Assembly: GCF_900129325.1 (NCBI RefSeq)
Contig: NZ_FQUP01000001.1
Span: forward strand, 1,882,497-1,946,496
Source: Kaistia soli DSM 19436
GTDB lineage: Bacteria > Pseudomonadota > Alphaproteobacteria > Rhizobiales > Kaistiaceae
DNA length: 64,000 bases
Direction of reading: 5' to 3'
Shown: piece by piece, positions 1 through 7,255 of the stretch
How the letters are laid out: each line of letters begins with the position of its first letter
Numbering within the stretch: position 1 is the first letter of the stretch
Program-made: the position numbers and the translations under genes
Notes under the pieces: generated by a model
Told to the model about the DNA's origin: nothing
Seen by the model: only the letters and a program-made list of their open reading frames with translations
Databases searched by the model: none

Positions 1-2
1 CC

Positions 3-335
3 ACGCTTGGTACGGAGATCGACGGTGCGCTGATCCTTCTCGGCGACATGCCCTTCGTGGACAGCGCGACCATTGATGGGATTCTCGCTGCCTTCGAGGG
101 CTCTGGTCGCCGGGCGATCGTTGCGCCGGTTCATGATGGCCGCCGCGGAAATCCCGTTCTGTGGCCGCGCCGGTTTTTCCCGGCGCTGGTGGCGATCGAG
201 GGCGACAAGGGCGCGCGCGATTTGATCACGGCCCATACAACAGAGGTCATCGAGGTCGCGGCCGGCCCCGGGGTGGGCCACGACCTCGATACGCCAGAGG
301 TGTTGGCCAAGGCGGGCGGGCGTCTGCCCAGCTGA
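3..335 (+). CDS. MocA-like nucleotidyltransferase, 3' fragment
   Basis: This is the C-terminal 110 codons of a gene that begins before the window. The visible part starts within a strand leading to LLGDMPFV, the metal-binding GDMP motif of MobA/MocA-type NTP transferases. It continues with GNPVLWPRRFF and a GDKGARDL stretch. That combination is typical of molybdenum cofactor cytidylyltransferases, which attach CMP to molybdopterin for xanthine-dehydrogenase-type enzymes. The family call comes from these motifs and the specific substrate is inferred. The gene ends 6 nt before the convergent VOC gene. MobA, or another sugar-nucleotide transferase, is less likely because the PVLWPRRFFPAL segment is MocA-like. 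Confidence 0.75.
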   Translation, partial: TLGTEIDGALILLGDMPFVDSATIDGILAAFEGSGRRAIVAPVHDGRRGNPVLWPRRFFPALVAIEGDKGARDLITAHTTEVIEVAAGPGVGHDLDTPEVLAKAGGRLPS

Positions 336-341
336 CACGCT

Positions 342-719
342 TCAGATGGGTTGGCCGACGTCGATCCGGTTGCCGTCAGGGTCCTCGAAGACGAACGCGC
401 GGAGGCCATAGTCCTTGTCGCGCAACCCCTTGACGATGCGCAGCCCCTGCTTTCGGCAGATGGCATGAAGCCCGTCTACATCCGCGACCATCATGTGGAT
501 TGCGTTGAAGCCGGGCTGCTTGAAGTCCTTCTGCAGCGTCAGATGCAGTTCGGCGGCGTCGCGCTTCAAGATCATGAAGCCGACAGGTTCACCGTTCTCG
601 AAGGTCTTCCGGAAGCCGAGAACGCGGATGTAGAAATCTTCTGCCCTTGCCATGTCGTGTACGGGCAGCATTGCGGCGATCCGCCCGAAGCGGATGCCGT
701 GGTCGGCGCTATCAGTCAT
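342..719 (-). CDS. VOC (glyoxalase/bleomycin-resistance) family protein
   Basis: This 125-residue protein has a single vicinal-oxygen-chelate unit pair. The first half has the usual opening (AMLPVHDMARAEDFYIRVLGF). The second half carries FEDPDGNRIDV, the conserved C-terminal strand with DPDGN. Metal ligands would be in HDMARAEDF, HLTL and IHMMV, which are compatible with a divalent-metal enzyme, but no substrate can be assigned. It is transcribed convergently toward the MocA-like gene and stands alone. Family certainty is high and function is unknown. Confidence 0.8.
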   Translation of the reverse strand: MTDSADHGIRFGRIAAMLPVHDMARAEDFYIRVLGFRKTFENGEPVGFMILKRDAAELHLTLQKDFKQPGFNAIHMMVADVDGLHAICRKQGLRIVKGLRDKDYGLRAFVFEDPDGNRIDVGQPI

Positions 720-1001
720 GATCGAACTCGGATTGGGAACAGGCCTGCGCCAATGGGACGGTGCCCATTCGTCACAGCCGTCATCCTGAATCGGGCGAGA
801 CGGTGCTCGGCAGTGAGTCTAGCACAAACAGACCCGTCAGCGCGTCCAGCCTGGTTGGCTGGCAGCACTCAGCCGCCTATGCTGCTAATATCTTGATTCA
901 GCACGACAATCGTCGAATACGCGGTTGAAATCAAGGGGCCTCTGCGACACGATTTGGGTGTCCCTCCCAGGACGTCGTGAAATCGCAATGTCGAGGTGTC
1001 C

Positions 1002-1268
1002 ATGCCTTCATCGTTGTTGCGTCAGCTTCAGGGCTATGGGTTGACGACTGCCCATATCCTTTATCGCCTGCCTGATCATCCCGCCCTCCTGCAAAGCTAT
1101 GTCTGGCAGGATTACGATCTCGCCCCGGAGTTTCCCGAACTGAACCGTTTCCTTGATTTCTGGAAACGTGAACTCGAGGGGCCGCTTCATTCTGTGAAGG
1201 TTGCGCATCATGGCGTGATCAGCGCTGCGGAGATGCGGATCGCCTCGTCCGAGTTTGCGTTCAACTAG
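1002..1268 (+). CDS. usg: Usg family protein
   Basis: This 88-residue protein matches the small alphaproteobacterial Usg family, named from the gene upstream of trpF in Caulobacter. The conserved core is visible: LQGYGLTTAHILYRLPDHP near the N-terminus, WQDYDLAPEFP in the middle, and FWKRELEG before the C-terminus. The ATG at 1002 is preferred over the GTG at 996 because GAGG (993-996) sits 5 nt upstream of it and would overlap the GTG. The gene is monocistronic and followed by a strong terminator. The biochemical role is unknown in the family. Confidence 0.85.
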   Translation: MPSSLLRQLQGYGLTTAHILYRLPDHPALLQSYVWQDYDLAPEFPELNRFLDFWKRELEGPLHSVKVAHHGVISAAEMRIASSEFAFN

Positions 1269-1312
1269 GTTCCCGGCGCCGCAGGTTCCTCCCCTTGCAC
1301 GGCACCGGACAG

Positions 1313-1349
1313 ATCGGGTTGCCAACATGTCGTTGGCAACCCGATTTTT
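1313..1349 (+). terminator. Rho-independent terminator of usg
   Basis: A perfect 14-bp inverted repeat (1313-1326 with 1332-1345, 5-nt loop) is followed immediately by TTTT. It lies 45 nt after the usg stop and just beyond the end of the converging Anbu operon. On the minus strand no T-run follows, so it should act mainly on plus-strand transcription. Confidence 0.85.
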
Positions 1350-1370
1350 CCGGTTTTGGACCGTTAGCGA

Positions 1371-2114
1371 TCAGTCTTTGCCGTATGGCGGGGCCGGAAT
1401 CGCCTGATGCGCGGCGCGCAGCGCCGCCGACCAGCGCTCGCGCAGATCCAGGAAATATTCGTCGTTGCGATCGATGCGGTGCGAGACATCGATCTCAATC
1501 GCGTCGCGGCGAATGGTGACGACATCGACCGGCATCCCGACGCCGAGATTGGAGCGGATGGTCGAGTCCATGGAGACGAGGCCGAGCTTCAGAGCTTCCT
1601 GGAGGCTCGTCTCGCTGGTCACCGCACGATCGAGGATCGGCTTGCCATATTTGTGCTCGCCTATCTGCAGATAGGGCGTGTCGCTGGTCGCCTCGATGAA
1701 GTTGCCGGCCGAATAGATCATGAACAGCCTGAGACGGCCGCCCTTGACCTGGCCGCCGAGCAGCATGGTGACGTCGAAGCTCGCGGCCTGCTGCTCCATC
1801 GACTTGCCATGGATGCGATAGACCTCGCGAATGGCGCGGCCGATAAACTGCGCCACCTTGAACATGCTCGGGATCGAGTAGATCGTTTCGATCTCGCCCG
1901 TTTCGGGGTTCTTGATCCCTTCGTTGAGCAGGTTCAGCACCGACTGGCTGACCGCTAGATTGCCAGCCGTGGCGATCGCGATGACGCGGTCGCCCGGCTT
2001 CTCGAAGAGGTGCAACTTGCGGAAGGTCGCGATGTTGTCGAGCCCGGCATTCGTCCGGGTATCGGCGATCATCACCAGACCCTCGCGCACGAGAATTCCA
2101 ACGCAATAGGTCAT
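1371..2114 (-). CDS. Anbu proteasome-type peptidase
   Basis: This 247-residue protein is a proteasome-like N-terminal-nucleophile hydrolase of the Anbu (ancestral beta subunit) type. After removal of Met1 the chain starts TYCVGILV, so Thr2 becomes the nucleophile. Asp18 and Thr19-Arg20 (MIADTRTNAG) and Lys33 (FRKLHLF) fit the catalytic neighbourhood of beta-type subunits. It is the last gene of a four-gene minus-strand operon with ATP-grasp, alpha-E and transglutaminase-like genes, the known Anbu neighbourhood. The operon's product is still debated. There is no separate alpha subunit or proteasomal ATPase in the window, as expected for Anbu rather than 20S or HslV. Confidence 0.9.
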   Translation of the reverse strand: MTYCVGILVREGLVMIADTRTNAGLDNIATFRKLHLFEKPGDRVIAIATAGNLAVSQSVLNLLNEGIKNPETGEIETIYSIPSMFKVAQFIGRAIREVYRIHGKSMEQQAASFDVTMLLGGQVKGGRLRLFMIYSAGNFIEATSDTPYLQIGEHKYGKPILDRAVTSETSLQEALKLGLVSMDSTIRSNLGVGMPVDVVTIRRDAIEIDVSHRIDRNDEYFLDLRERWSAALRAAHQAIPAPPYGKD

Positions 2115-2195
2115 GACCGCATTTCGTCTCCGCCGGGCGCCGGATTGTCGACACTCACGGCACGAGTCGCAAGCGCTATGGCTGCGACTTCCCCG

Positions 2196-3008
2196 TTACT
2201 TTGCCGCACCGGCCTCGGAAACCCGGATCGACACCTTGGGAACGGCGCTCCAGTCGCCATAGGCGGCGCCGCGGACCGGGGCGGCGGCGACCCTGTCGAG
2301 CCCGATCGCGAGGCGGACATACGAATCGGTCGGACAGAGATTGGTCGAGGGGTCGAAGCCGATCCAGCCGACGCCGTCGATGAATGCCTCCGCCCAGCCA
2401 TGCTCGGCATGAGCAGGCTCGGTCGTCTCGGGGCGATAGAGATAGCCGCTGGCATAGCGCGAGGGGATGCCGAGATGGCGCGCGGCGGCGATGAAGACAT
2501 GCGCCATGGCACGGGGATCCCCGGTCTTGGCCGCGAATGTCGCGATCGCAGCCTCGTCCGCCGTCTCGCCAGGGGCGATCTCGTCATGTAGGCCGTCCAT
2601 CAGCGCGTGCAGGCGCGATAGCGGGTCGCTTGGCGCGGCGGCGTCGATCGCCTGCGCAAAGGAGCGGATCGCCGTATCCGATTGGGTCAGCGCCGTCTCG
2701 CGCAGGAACACGGCGATCGGGAAACGCTCGGATTGGCCGCGCACCATGCCGGCCATGTCATGCGTCTCCACCTCGCCAAGCGCGGTGATGGTGAGACCGT
2801 CGAGCTTGCCCTCGGTGGTGAAGGACTGGACCATGTTGCCGAACGGGTCGAGCACGCCGGCGAGGCGGCAGTCGTGATCGACCTCGATGCGCCAGTTGAC
2901 CACGAACTGGCCGTCATGGCCGCGCGGGGTCAGCCGCAGCGTCTGAATGGCGCCGGTCGCCGGCGGATCGAAGGCGTAGACGGTCTCGTGGACGATCCTG
3001 AGGCGCAT
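2196..3008 (-). CDS. Transglutaminase-like protein, catalytic Cys replaced
   Basis: This 270-residue protein has the bacterial transglutaminase N-terminal beta domain (MRLRIVHETVYAF...) and a transglutaminase-core domain from about residue 150. The family motif is normally GVCQDxAHxF. Here the aligned segment is TGDPRAMAHVFIA, with Pro at the nucleophilic Cys position, while the His (EHGWAEAF) and Asp (WIGFDPSTN) of the triad remain. The start follows GAGG by 8 nt and overlaps the end region of the alpha-E gene (10-nt gap). It belongs to the Anbu operon. A structural or amide-binding role is more likely than cysteine protease chemistry, unless the assembly is wrong at this codon. Confidence 0.85.
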   Translation of the reverse strand: MRLRIVHETVYAFDPPATGAIQTLRLTPRGHDGQFVVNWRIEVDHDCRLAGVLDPFGNMVQSFTTEGKLDGLTITALGEVETHDMAGMVRGQSERFPIAVFLRETALTQSDTAIRSFAQAIDAAAPSDPLSRLHALMDGLHDEIAPGETADEAAIATFAAKTGDPRAMAHVFIAAARHLGIPSRYASGYLYRPETTEPAHAEHGWAEAFIDGVGWIGFDPSTNLCPTDSYVRLAIGLDRVAAAPVRGAAYGDWSAVPKVSIRVSEAGAAK

Positions 3009-3018
3009 GTCAGGATCC

Positions 3019-3960
3019 TCAGGCGAGATACTGGTCGGTGATGGCCTGGCCGAGGCGCGTGTTCTCGCCGATCAATTCGGTGAGGAACTCATGCAGCCCG
3101 CCCTGAAACACCTCGTCGAGGGTCGCGTTCTGCAGCCGGTTCCTCGTCGAGCGCGCGACGCGCTGGGCTGGTCCCTGGCGGCCATAGGCCAGCGAAAGCT
3201 CGTCGAGGAATTCGCAGATCCGCGCGTAGCAGGCCGAAAGCGAGCGCGGCAGCTGTTCGTTAAGAACCAGGAGGTCGGCAACGAGCCAAGGCTTGACGCT
3301 CTCGCGATAGACCCAGTGATAGGCCGTGTTGGCCGACACCGAACGCAGGATCGACGACCATTGGAAGAAGTCGAGGCCGCCGCCGACGCTTTCATGCTCG
3401 GGCAGCAGCAGGTGATATTTGACGTCGAGGATGCGCGCGGTGTTGTCGGCGCGCTCGATGAAGCTGCCGAGCCCGGAGAAGAAGAAGGCGTCGTTGCGCA
3501 GCATGGTGCGATAGGCCGAGCCGTCGAAGCGGAGCGATGCCTCCTTCACGTAAGTCAGGAAGGCATTGAGCTTTAGCCGGTCGCCGGCGAGCCGGTCGAA
3601 ATCGCGCAGGCCGAGCCATGCGCCGTTGATCGCTTCCCACATCTCGCCCGTCAGCGCCGTGCGCACGGTGCGGGCATTGACACGGGCACGCTCGAGGCAG
3701 GAGCGGATCGAGGAGGGATTTTCCGGCGATAGAGCGAGGAAGTCGACGACGTTCTCGGCCGTCGGTTCCCTGCCGAGCGATTTGAACAGGCCGAGCGTGC
3801 CGGTGGCGGCGACCGCCGATTCCCATTCGTTCGATTCGCCGGCATAGGCGATCGGCATCGCAGCCAGACGGTTCGCCGCATCGACGATGCGCGCGGTGTT
3901 TTCGGCGCGCTCCACATAGCGGGCGAGCCAGAACAGATTGTCGGCGGTACGGCTCAGCAC
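3019..3960 (-). CDS. Alpha-E domain protein (DUF403)
   Basis: This is an all-helical alpha-E domain protein of 313 residues, filling the family's usual length. It opens with LSRTADNLFWLARYVERAEN, the signature start of this family. The GTG at 3960 is chosen over an upstream TTG (3981) because homologues begin at this LSRTADN segment, and GGAG lies 9 nt before the GTG. Members are almost always encoded beside circularly permuted ATP-grasp and transglutaminase-like proteins, and a role in peptide-bond formation has been proposed. It is the second gene of the operon, 10 nt before the transglutaminase-like gene. No enzymatic residues can be named with confidence. Confidence 0.88.
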   Translation of the reverse strand: MLSRTADNLFWLARYVERAENTARIVDAANRLAAMPIAYAGESNEWESAVAATGTLGLFKSLGREPTAENVVDFLALSPENPSSIRSCLERARVNARTVRTALTGEMWEAINGAWLGLRDFDRLAGDRLKLNAFLTYVKEASLRFDGSAYRTMLRNDAFFFSGLGSFIERADNTARILDVKYHLLLPEHESVGGGLDFFQWSSILRSVSANTAYHWVYRESVKPWLVADLLVLNEQLPRSLSACYARICEFLDELSLAYGRQGPAQRVARSTRNRLQNATLDEVFQGGLHEFLTELIGENTRLGQAITDQYLA

Positions 3961-4104
3961 GGGTGGAAACTCCGGATGCAAAGGCTCTCAGAGACCCTCG
4001 ACCGGCACGCGGGCGAAGGGATCAGGCCTTGGAACGCGATCGAAATCGGCAACAGGCGCCAGGTCTTGCTGGCGGAAAGGGCAGGGGCGAGGATGGCCAG
4101 GTCC

Positions 4105-5532
4105 TCAGGCATCGAGCACCCATGTGTCCTTGGTGCCGCCACCCTGGCTCGAATTCACGACGAGCGAGCCTTCCTTGAGCGCGACGCGCGTCAGGCCGCC
4201 TGGCACGATCCGGACCTTGTCGCCGCCCGTCAGCACGAAGGGGCGGAGATCGACATGGCGCGGCGCGATGCCCGATTCGACGAAGGTCGGCGAGGTCGAG
4301 AGCGCCAGCGTCGGCTGGGCGATAAAGTCGTCGGGATTCGCCTTCAGCTTGGCGGCGAAATCGGCGATCGACTTCTTGTCGGCGGCGGGGCCGATCAGCA
4401 TGCCGTAGCCGCCCGAGCCGGCCACTTCCTTGACGACCATCTCCGGGAGATGGTCGAGCACATATTTCAGCGCATCGGGTTCCCGGCAGCGCCATGTCGG
4501 GACGTTCTTCAGGATCGGCTCCTCGCCGAGATAGAAGCGGACGATTTCTGGCATGTAGGAGTAGACGGCCTTGTCGTCGGCGACGCCGGTCCCGACCGCG
4601 TTCGACAGCGTGATGTTGCCGGCGCGATAGGCGTTCATCAGGCCGGGGACGCCGAGCGCCGAATCCGGGCGGAAGGTGAGCGGATCGAGGAAGTCGTCGT
4701 CCAGGCGACGATAGAGGACGTCGACACGCTTCGGTCCTTCGGTCGTGCGCATGTACACGACATTGTCGCGCACCTGCAGGTCACGGCCCTCGACCAGCTC
4801 GATGCCGAGCTTGTCGGCCAGGAAGGAGTGTTCGTAGAAGGCGCTGTTATACGGGCCGGGCGTCAGCAGGGCGACCGTCGGGTCGGACGAAGCTGAGCGC
4901 GGGGCGACGGACTTCAGCGTCGCCAACAGGGCGTCGGGATAGTTTTCGACCGGTGCGATCCGCTGTTCGGCGAAGAGGTCCGGGAACAGCCGCATCATCA
5001 CTTCGCGGTTCTCCAGCATGTAGGAGACGCCGGAGGGCGTGCGGGCATTGTCCTCGAGGACATAGAAGGTCTCGGGATCGACGCGAACGATGTCGATGCC
5101 GGCGATCATCACATAGATGTCGTGCGCCAGCTTCAGGCCGGCCATCTCAGGCCGATAATACGGGTTGCGATAGATGAGGTCATCCGGCACATGGCCGGCC
5201 CGCAGGATCTCGCCCTTGGAATAGATGTCGGCCAGGAAGGCATTGAGCGCCTTGGTCCGCTGTTCCAGCCCGCGCGAGAGAATCGACCATTCCGGCTTGG
5301 TCAGGATGCGCGGGATGATGTCGAACGGGATCAACCGTTCCTCGCCTGCGTCGTCGCCATAGACGTTGAAGGTGATGCCGATGCGCCGGAACAAAAGCTC
5401 CGCCTCGGCGCGACGCGTCGCCAGAAGATCGGGCGGGGTCGAATCCAGCCAGCGTTTCAGGACTTCATAGCCTGGCCGGCAGCCGTCGCCGCTTGCGCCC
5501 ATCTCGTCGAAGGCAACGCCCATTCCCGCCAT
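4105..5532 (-). CDS. Circularly permuted type-2 ATP-grasp protein
   Basis: First gene of the Anbu operon, about 475 residues. Recognisable blocks include FDIIPRILTKPEW, RNPYYRPEM, ARTPSGVSYMLENR, VTLLTPGPYNSAF-like text and VKEVAGSGGYGMLIGP near the C-terminus, the glycine-rich nucleotide-binding loop of the permuted fold. The family is predicted to be an amide- or peptide-forming ligase. The open frame extends to 5634, but the added 34 residues do not look like homologues. ATG 5532 or ATG 5523 is preferred, with GGGGAG just upstream and the family-like sequence VAFDEM following. A 143-nt gap to the alpha-E start suggests a possible internal processing point. Confidence 0.85.
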   Translation of the reverse strand: MAGMGVAFDEMGASGDGCRPGYEVLKRWLDSTPPDLLATRRAEAELLFRRIGITFNVYGDDAGEERLIPFDIIPRILTKPEWSILSRGLEQRTKALNAFLADIYSKGEILRAGHVPDDLIYRNPYYRPEMAGLKLAHDIYVMIAGIDIVRVDPETFYVLEDNARTPSGVSYMLENREVMMRLFPDLFAEQRIAPVENYPDALLATLKSVAPRSASSDPTVALLTPGPYNSAFYEHSFLADKLGIELVEGRDLQVRDNVVYMRTTEGPKRVDVLYRRLDDDFLDPLTFRPDSALGVPGLMNAYRAGNITLSNAVGTGVADDKAVYSYMPEIVRFYLGEEPILKNVPTWRCREPDALKYVLDHLPEMVVKEVAGSGGYGMLIGPAADKKSIADFAAKLKANPDDFIAQPTLALSTSPTFVESGIAPRHVDLRPFVLTGGDKVRIVPGGLTRVALKEGSLVVNSSQGGGTKDTWVLDA

Positions 5533-5834
5533 CACTCCCCTACAGTTCCCGACCAACCCGGCAAGCACTGTGCCAACGGCCATGCCTACGCTTGTTCGGA
5601 TCGCGCATCGCGAATTCGTCTCACGATATTGCACATAACGCGCTCAGTCTTGGCTAGTGCCAATCGGATGTCTTGATGATGTCGGGATGCCGCGGCACGA
5701 AAGGCAGCATCTGCCGTCAAAATGGGCAGATTGTCGACAGTTCCGCGGAGCCGATTGCCTCGCTCGCGCCTTCGGGTTCATGATGGTGTCAACGCAGCGG
5801 CGCCGACCGCGGATAAGAGCCGAGAGGGATAGTC
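5533..5834. other. Divergent intergenic region, Anbu operon / oxygenase
   Basis: About 300 nt between two divergent genes. It holds a 7-bp inverted repeat with an 8-9 nt loop (5709-5715 with 5725-5731) and a short TTGGC/GCCAA repeat near 5650. No small ORF with a convincing ribosome site was found. Promoters for both operons must lie here but no clear -35/-10 pair was recognised. Confidence 0.4.
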
Positions 5835-6722
5835 ATGACTGAGTTCGATGCCAGACGGGACGCGGTGCCGCATGAGAGCGGGATCATCGTCGTCGATTAT
5901 CGCGATCCGAACGCGCCGGCGCTGTTCGCCGAGTCGCTGCGCCGGACCGGCTTCGGCGTCCTGACCAACCATCCGATCCCGCAGCCGCTCGTCGAGCAGA
6001 TCTATTCCGAGTGGCTCGGCTTCTTCGACAGCGAGGCCAAGCACAATTATCTCGTCGGCGAGAAGCATGACGGCTTCTTCCCGCCCGCTAAGGCTGAGAC
6101 GGCCAAGGGCGGCAAGAAGCGGGACCTCAAAGAGTATTTCCATATCTATTCGTGGGGTCGCTATCCCGACGAAGTGTCCGATGCGGCGAAGCGCTATTTC
6201 GATCTCGCGCATGATCTGGCCGAGGAACTGCTGACCTGGGTCGATGACAACACGCCCGCCGAGGTCAAGGCGAAGTTCTCGGTGCCACTGCCCGAGATGA
6301 TGCATGGCAGCGAGGGCACGCTCTTCCGCATCCTCCGCTATCCGCCCTTGACTGGAGAGGAGGATCCCGATGCGATCCGCGCCGCGGCGCATGAAGACAT
6401 CAACCTGCTGACGATCCTGCCAGCCGCCAATGAACGCGGCCTGCAGCTCCTCAATGGCGAAGGCGAGTGGGTCGACGTTCCGTTCGATTTCGGCATGCTC
6501 GTCATCAATGTCGGCGACATGCTGCAGGAGGCATCGGGTGGCTATTACGCCTCGACGACGCACCGCGTGATCAATCCGGCCGGCGACTCGCGCTTCAAGT
6601 CGCGCGTGTCGATCCCGCTGTTCCTGCAGCCCCGGCCCGATGTGGTCCTTTCGGAACGCTACACGGCCGGCAGCTATCTCGGCGAGCGACTGCGGGAACT
6701 CGCTCGGAACGACAAGACATAG
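5835..6722 (+). CDS. Isopenicillin N synthase-family 2OG-Fe(II) oxygenase
   Basis: This 295-residue protein is a non-haem iron dioxygenase. The N-terminal DIOX_N region covers about residues 15-130 and the double-stranded beta-helix follows. The iron ligands are visible as His-x-Asp in AAHEDINLLT and the distal His in STTHRVINP. The 2OG-binding Arg-x-Ser is in KSRVSIPLF. In this family enzymes use 2-oxoglutarate, except IPNS and ACC oxidase. The substrate cannot be told. A GAGAGGG ribosome site precedes the ATG. It stands alone, divergent from the Anbu operon, so its own context gives no pathway hint. Confidence 0.85.
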   Translation: MTEFDARRDAVPHESGIIVVDYRDPNAPALFAESLRRTGFGVLTNHPIPQPLVEQIYSEWLGFFDSEAKHNYLVGEKHDGFFPPAKAETAKGGKKRDLKEYFHIYSWGRYPDEVSDAAKRYFDLAHDLAEELLTWVDDNTPAEVKAKFSVPLPEMMHGSEGTLFRILRYPPLTGEEDPDAIRAAAHEDINLLTILPAANERGLQLLNGEGEWVDVPFDFGMLVINVGDMLQEASGGYYASTTHRVINPAGDSRFKSRVSIPLFLQPRPDVVLSERYTAGSYLGERLRELARNDKT

Positions 6723-6882
6723 CCGAAGCTTCCGGTCCCACTGCTACGAATCAAGTCGCCAGTGCCACGCTGATGGTCACAATTGTGGCAGTTGCGTGGC
6801 GTAACCAATGGGTGTAGGTTAGTGGTGATGTCATAGCATAGCATGCTTCCACGAGACCTGACGTGATGTCGGAGGTCGGATC

Positions 6883-6996
6883 ATGAAGTACTTGCTTGCC
6901 CTCGCAGTTTTCGCGCTGTTGCTCACGCCCGTGTCGCTTGGAAATCAAAGCGCCCTGGCCGATTCTTGTAACAATCCTCAACAGCGCAAGTGCTAG
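6883..6996 (+). CDS. 37-residue secreted peptide, two cysteines
   Basis: A very short gene with a strong ribosome site: GGAGG (6871-6875) lies 7 nt before the ATG. The product begins MKYLLALAVFALLLTPVS and reads as a Sec signal peptide of about 26 residues with an SALA-D cleavage site. That would leave a mature peptide of about 11 residues, DSCNNPQQRKC, with two Cys able to form a disulfide. The stop is TAG at 6994. No family is recognised. It lies 254 nt before the large membrane fusion gene on the same strand. Coding status rests on the ribosome site and signal peptide only. A leader peptide or pheromone-like molecule is possible but unproven. Confidence 0.5.
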   Translation: MKYLLALAVFALLLTPVSLGNQSALADSCNNPQQRKC

Positions 6997-7249
6997 CCGG
7001 GCTGATTACCGCTGAAGGCTGAATTGCAGCCTCTTCAGGCACGGACGATGTCCCGCATTGGCCTGACGACTTGTTGTCCCTAGCCGTCGAAACGCTCGAC
7101 ACCTCGCGATCGATTTGAGGGCCGCCTGCCATTTCCGGGCTCGATGAGGTGTGTCTGAACCGTGGAGCGCCGGGTCAGGGCCGTCGGGGCCGCGCCGCCA
7201 ACTGTATTGGCAGGCGTCTCGGCGGATGTGGTGTTGCGTTGCGTAGGGG
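6997..7249. other. Intergenic region before the membrane fusion gene
   Basis: About 250 nt of less GC-rich sequence than its neighbours. No terminator with a T-run and no promoter hexamers were recognised. Overlapping open frames on both strands lack ribosome sites and compete with each other, so they are treated as chance. Confidence 0.35.
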
Positions 7250-7255
7250 GTGGAT

